Shown piece after piece: positions 6,292 to 8,920 of a stretch of 8,920 bases of DNA. The notes below the pieces were generated by a model that saw only the letters and a program-made list of their open reading frames with translations, had not been told where the DNA came from and made no database searches. This stretch comes from an uncultured Clostridium sp. (lineage in GTDB: Bacteria > Bacillota > Clostridia > Lachnospirales > Lachnospiraceae), in contig URUZ01000234.1 of NCBI GenBank assembly GCA_900551225.1, forward strand, positions 1 to 8,920, in the 5' to 3' direction. The position numbers were made by a program, and so were the translations under genes. How positions within the stretch are numbered: position 1 is the first letter of the stretch; each line of letters starts with the position of its first letter.

Positions 6292-7665
6292 TTATTGTGT
6301 CACCCTCAACCGTTCCAGCAGCGGCTCAGCGGAGTCCAGCTGCTCGATCCGCTGGATCACCTCCGCCAGCTCCTGTATCTGGCTGCTGCTGTAGAAATGT
6401 TCCAGATTGTTGTTGAACTTTGCCATCACCGCGTCCAGATCTGCCGGGTTGTCTGGGGTCCCCTTCTCCCATCTCTGGTCGCGGATATACTCTTTCCCGT
6501 TTTTCAGCCGGATTTTCACCCAACCCGGGAAGAATCCCGGATTGCGCTTGCTGTCATCCGCAACGCACTCCACCTTGTTCATCAGCTCCTGGATCTGGGA
6601 GTCCCGGGCCAGGCCCATATCGATCTCCCAGGGGCTTACCTTGCCCTTGACCATGGCCGCTGCTGCCACATAGGGAAGGCTGAACCGCATCATATAATCT
6701 GTATCCGGATTCTTCTTAGCCGCCTCCGGCTCACATACGATGTGATAGCAGCGCTCCTCGATGCGGCATTGGATGGACTCGATATCACAAGGCTTTATCT
6801 CCAGCTGCTCCCTGGCTTCCAGCAGGCAGTCGATAAAAGAGTGGGTCATATGGCAGACAGGATACATCTTAAAGGTGACCTCCGTGGTGTGCCACACCTT
6901 GCCCAGGTCGTCCATGACCTCCAGGCCATCCACCCCACCGCAATGGGTCATCCACATCCCGAAATCCCCCTCAAACACCCTGGGGGACCCGGTGAATCCC
7001 GCCATGGCCAGCCTTACCGCGTAGACAGCGCTGTGGGCCGCCCAGCCTGGATGAAGCTTCTTCACCCAGGTCCCATCCCTTAAGAACTCCTGGAGTCCGG
7101 CTGCCTGGCTGCCGCAGATTCCCATTGCATTCACCAGGACTTCCTTCTGAACTCCCAGCAGCCGGCCGGCCACACAGGCCGCGGCAAAGGATGAGACAAT
7201 ACCAGTGCCGTGGTAGCCCACATCGTGGAAACGTCCCTTGGCGGCCAGCGCCAGGCGGATGATGATCTCCCATCCGACAATGATGGATTCATATATCTCT
7301 TTCCCCGAAGCCCCGGTCATCTCGCCCACACAGACCGCTGTGCTCACCACTGCGGCGCTGGGATGTACGATACCGCCCACATGGGTGTCGTCATAGTCCG
7401 AGCCATGGATCAGGCCCGCATTATAGAGCACTGCATCCCTTGCCTGAACCTTGTCCGGGGAGCCCCACAGAGTGCTGTCCGGCCGGCTCTGAACCTCTGC
7501 CACAACCCGGCGTATGGCCTGGGCGTGCTCCGCTTCCAGGTTGGCCATGGCCACGCCAAAGGTGTCCATCAACAGCAATTTTCCATAACCCGCCACATTG
7601 ATGGGGATGGTCTCCATGGTCTGTTCCAGTGCAAACTCCGCTATCTTTTCGGAAACAGTCTTCAT
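6292..7665 (-). CDS. MmgE/PrpD family protein 2 (first gene of the operon)
   Basis: Second, clearly different member of the MmgE/PrpD superfamily, 457 residues. It keeps the canonical first block better than its neighbour: HGSDYDDTHVGGIVHPSAAV (88-106, shortened) with Asp-Asp-Thr-His and His-Pro-Ser-Ala. Further blocks are DVGYHGTGIVSSFAAACVAG (148-167), KKLHPGWAAHSAV (202-214), and TFKMYPVCHMTHSFIDCLLE (264-283), with the lid domain after ~300. Known activities in this family act on 2-methylcitrate, cis-aconitate or iminodisuccinate; which, if any, applies cannot be told. ATG at 7665 lies eight bases after GAGG. It is the promoter-proximal gene, just downstream of a candidate -10 TATAAT at 7698-7703, and is separated from the hydro-lyase genes by the repeat-filled gap. 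Paralogy with gene 1 at such low similarity suggests two distinct steps or two subunits rather than a recent duplication. Confidence 0.93.
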   Translation of the reverse strand: MKTVSEKIAEFALEQTMETIPINVAGYGKLLLMDTFGVAMANLEAEHAQAIRRVVAEVQSRPDSTLWGSPDKVQARDAVLYNAGLIHGSDYDDTHVGGIVHPSAAVVSTAVCVGEMTGASGKEIYESIIVGWEIIIRLALAAKGRFHDVGYHGTGIVSSFAAACVAGRLLGVQKEVLVNAMGICGSQAAGLQEFLRDGTWVKKLHPGWAAHSAVYAVRLAMAGFTGSPRVFEGDFGMWMTHCGGVDGLEVMDDLGKVWHTTEVTFKMYPVCHMTHSFIDCLLEAREQLEIKPCDIESIQCRIEERCYHIVCEPEAAKKNPDTDYMMRFSLPYVAAAAMVKGKVSPWEIDMGLARDSQIQELMNKVECVADDSKRNPGFFPGWVKIRLKNGKEYIRDQRWEKGTPDNPADLDAVMAKFNNNLEHFYSSSQIQELAEVIQRIEQLDSAEPLLERLRVTQ

Positions 7666-7697
7666 ACATTTTTCCTCGCATTAGATTTTATATTTTC

Positions 7698-7727
7698 ATT
7701 ATAGTTAGAACAAAGTCACAAATCCAA
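7698..7727 (-). promoter_or_regulatory. Candidate sigma-70-type promoter of the catabolic/transport operon
   Basis: On the minus strand, TATAAT (7703-7698) is preceded by an 18-base spacer and TTGGAT (7727-7722) as a weak -35. Transcription would start near 7691, about 25 nt before the ATG at 7665. A perfect -10 with a poor -35 fits a promoter that needs an activator such as the divergent LysR-type protein. Confidence 0.55.
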
Positions 7728-7766
7728 TACGTATAACTGATATAAATTATTCAAAAAAACTATTGG
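7724..7766. promoter_or_regulatory. Candidate LysR-type operator region between the divergent promoters
   Basis: The AT-rich intergenic region contains CCAATA (7724-7729) facing TATTGG (7761-7766), the 8-bp palindrome ATACGTAT (7727-7734), and ATAA-N10-TTAT (7733-7750). They lie roughly 35-75 bases upstream of the inferred operon start, where LysR-type proteins usually bind. No exact T-N11-A dyad stands out, so the precise site is uncertain. Confidence 0.4.
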
Positions 7767-7777
7767 TTTTGGATAAC

Positions 7778-7806
7778 TTGACAATCCTTTTGTAATATCT
7801 TAAACT
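7778..7806 (+). promoter_or_regulatory. Sigma-70-type promoter of the LysR-type regulator gene
   Basis: A perfect -35 TTGACA (7778-7783), a 17-base spacer and TAAACT (7801-7806) as -10. Start of transcription would be near 7813, giving a leader of about 34 nt to ATG 7847. This also excludes the upstream in-frame ATG at 7808, which would lie before the transcript start. Confidence 0.65.
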
Positions 7807-7846
7807 TATGTTAATATTCCGCAAAACACCAAAGAGGGCCGAAAGC

Positions 7847-8788
7847 ATGAACTTAAACATCAGAGAGATCGAATATATACTGACAATTATGGAAGAGGGG
7901 AGCATCACCAAGGCCTGCCAGAAGCTCTATATCGCCCAGCCCTCTCTCAGCCAGGCCTTAAAAAGGGTTGAGGCCGAGCTGGGAGTCACCCTGTTCACCA
8001 GGGTAAAGGGCAGGCTGAAGCTGACCCCTGAAGGCGAGGTCTTTATCAGCGCAGGCACCAGAATCATGGATATCATCAATGAGCTGGACAGCCAGTTCTC
8101 AGGCCTCTCCTCAGCCCAGAGCGGAAAGCTGGTGGTAGGCGTCCCCTATCTTCTGGGCACCCTGATCGCCACTGAGATCATACCCGTATACAGGGAACGC
8201 TTTCCGCAGATTGAACTGCAGCTGGTGGAGTCCTCCTCCACGGAGCTAGAACAGCTGCTGATGGACGGAGCTATTGATGTCAGCGTGATTCCCCTGCCAT
8301 TTAAATTCAATGATTTCCCCCATCACCTGTTTCTGAAGAGCCGCATGGTCCTGCTGGCCTCCAAGAATAACGATATCGAAGACAGCGCATACCGCAAGAC
8401 CGGGACCGACCGTTTTCCCTATGTGGACATCACAGGCCTGGACAACGCACCCTTTATTATCGGCCATCAGGGCCAGCGCATACGGACCATCAATGAAACC
8501 ATTTTCAAAAAAGCGCGGATCTCCCCACACATTGTCATGACCAGCCGCAATCAGGAAACCATCAAACGCATGGTCTCCAACGGCATTGGCTATACCTTTA
8601 TACCGGAACATTATCTGGAAATATTTGGGTCTTTTGATTATCTGAACTGCTACTACCTAGAGCCTGAGGTAGACTACCAGTGGAAAGTAGTGATCGCACA
8701 CTATGACGACAGCCATGTGTCCACAGCTGTGCAGAATTTTTTAGATATTACGGACGAGTATTATTGCAGGCATTTTGGAACGACATGA
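7847..8788 (+). CDS. LysR-type transcriptional regulator
   Basis: DNA-binding regulator of the LTTR family, 313 residues, a normal length. Residues ~3-62 form the winged helix-turn-helix: IREIEYILTIMEEGSITKAC, then the recognition helix around AQPSLSQALKRVE (30-42), then LGVTLFTR and LTPEGE. A linker helix (to ~90) leads to the periplasmic-binding-protein-like effector domain, starting GKLVVGVPYLLG (93-104) and including DGAIDVSVIPL (140-150) and VSNGIGYTFIPE (243-254). The frame is open back to ATG 7808, but ATG 7847 gives the usual LTTR N-terminus, is preceded by GAGGG at 7834-7838 with eight bases spacing, and agrees with the promoter position. It is divergent from the operon, the classic arrangement in which the LTTR controls the neighbouring genes and responds to their substrate or an intermediate. 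The inducer is unknown; a carboxylate is a reasonable guess. Confidence 0.95.
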   Translation: MNLNIREIEYILTIMEEGSITKACQKLYIAQPSLSQALKRVEAELGVTLFTRVKGRLKLTPEGEVFISAGTRIMDIINELDSQFSGLSSAQSGKLVVGVPYLLGTLIATEIIPVYRERFPQIELQLVESSSTELEQLLMDGAIDVSVIPLPFKFNDFPHHLFLKSRMVLLASKNNDIEDSAYRKTGTDRFPYVDITGLDNAPFIIGHQGQRIRTINETIFKKARISPHIVMTSRNQETIKRMVSNGIGYTFIPEHYLEIFGSFDYLNCYYLEPEVDYQWKVVIAHYDDSHVSTAVQNFLDITDEYYCRHFGTT

Positions 8789-8920
8789 ATCGAAAAAAGG
8801 GCTGGGGGTTTAGGCGCGAAAGGTTACGCGGACGTTGGCTGGGGTATTGGCCGTGAAAAGAAGGAGGTTGGGGCTGGGAGGACAGCGGAGGGGCCGGCTC
8901 CTGGTTACGGAGAGCGTGTC
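8789..8920. other. G-rich non-coding tail after the regulator gene, no gene recognised
   Basis: By hand count about 45% of plus-strand bases are G and about 16% C, with runs such as GGGCTGGGGG and GGGGCTGGGAGG, unlike the neighbouring genes. No terminator hairpin with a T-tract is seen for the regulator. A GTG at 8853 opens a short Arg/Gly-rich frame to the window edge, but it lacks a convincing ribosome site and family resemblance. The motifs TTTAGGCG (8809-8816) and GGTTACG (8822-8828, 8903-8909) also occur in the intergenic repeats. Confidence 0.5.

Noticed and set aside
6295..7083. A 262-codon plus-strand open frame inside MmgE/PrpD gene 2
   Set aside because: Antisense shadow of a gene with full family motifs; no ribosome site and no recognisable protein features.
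2981..7665. Propionate (2-methylcitrate) catabolism operon
   Set aside because: No methylcitrate synthase, methylisocitrate lyase or propionyl-CoA synthetase is present, and two diverged PrpD-family genes are not the usual arrangement.
7808..7846. Upstream ATG extending the LysR-type protein by 13 residues
   Set aside because: It lies next to the -10 element, before the expected transcript start, and adds residues not found in the family; ATG 7847 has a proper ribosome site.
8853..8920. Start of a new plus-strand gene at GTG 8853
   Set aside because: The 22 visible codons are Arg/Gly/Leu-rich, no clear ribosome site precedes them, and the segment's G-skew explains the open frame.

Overview
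The window looks like a chromosomal segment of a fairly GC-rich Firmicute, most likely a Lachnospiraceae-type gut clostridium (Enterocloster/Clostridium clostridioforme-like). This is inferred from strong GGAGG ribosome sites, a lipoprotein binding protein with the long Ala/Glu/Thr linker common in Gram-positives, and the gene mix (tripartite tricarboxylate transporter plus MmgE/PrpD proteins). Species cannot be fixed from the sequence alone.

Layout. Seven complete genes and one truncated gene run leftward (minus strand), all in one direction. In transcription order they are: MmgE/PrpD protein 2 (7665-6292), aconitase-family hydro-lyase large subunit (6136-4880), its small subunit (4859-4353), MmgE/PrpD protein 1 (4342-2981), a MalY/PatB PLP enzyme (2949-1768), and the transporter genes tctC (1766-687), tctB (669-232) and tctA (215 to beyond the left edge). 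All junctions but one are 1-31 nt, so this reads as one operon. The exception is a 155-nt gap (6137-6291) between the first two genes. It is filled by two near-identical 45-nt quasi-palindromic repeats flanking a third hairpin. A LysR-type regulator (7847-8788) is divergently transcribed from a 181-nt AT-rich intergenic region holding a promoter for each direction and inverted repeats that could be its operator. The right end (8789-8920) carries no recognisable gene and is strikingly G-rich on the plus strand.

How the parts fit. The TctCBA system would bind and import a carboxylated substrate with secondary-transport energy. The heterodimeric [4Fe-4S] hydro-lyase and the two MmgE/PrpD enzymes (a family of dehydratases, decarboxylases and epimerases of di-/tricarboxylates) would then rearrange it, and the PLP enzyme suggests an amino- or thio-substituted intermediate. 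The LysR protein probably senses the substrate or an intermediate. There is no prpB/prpC (methylcitrate cycle) and no leuA/leuB (leucine synthesis) here, so the pathway does not match either textbook use of these families. The hydro-lyase large subunit appears to lack the Asp-His pair normally seen after the first conserved block, which hints at altered chemistry or substrate. The substrate is unknown; a previously undescribed organic-acid catabolic operon is the best overall reading.
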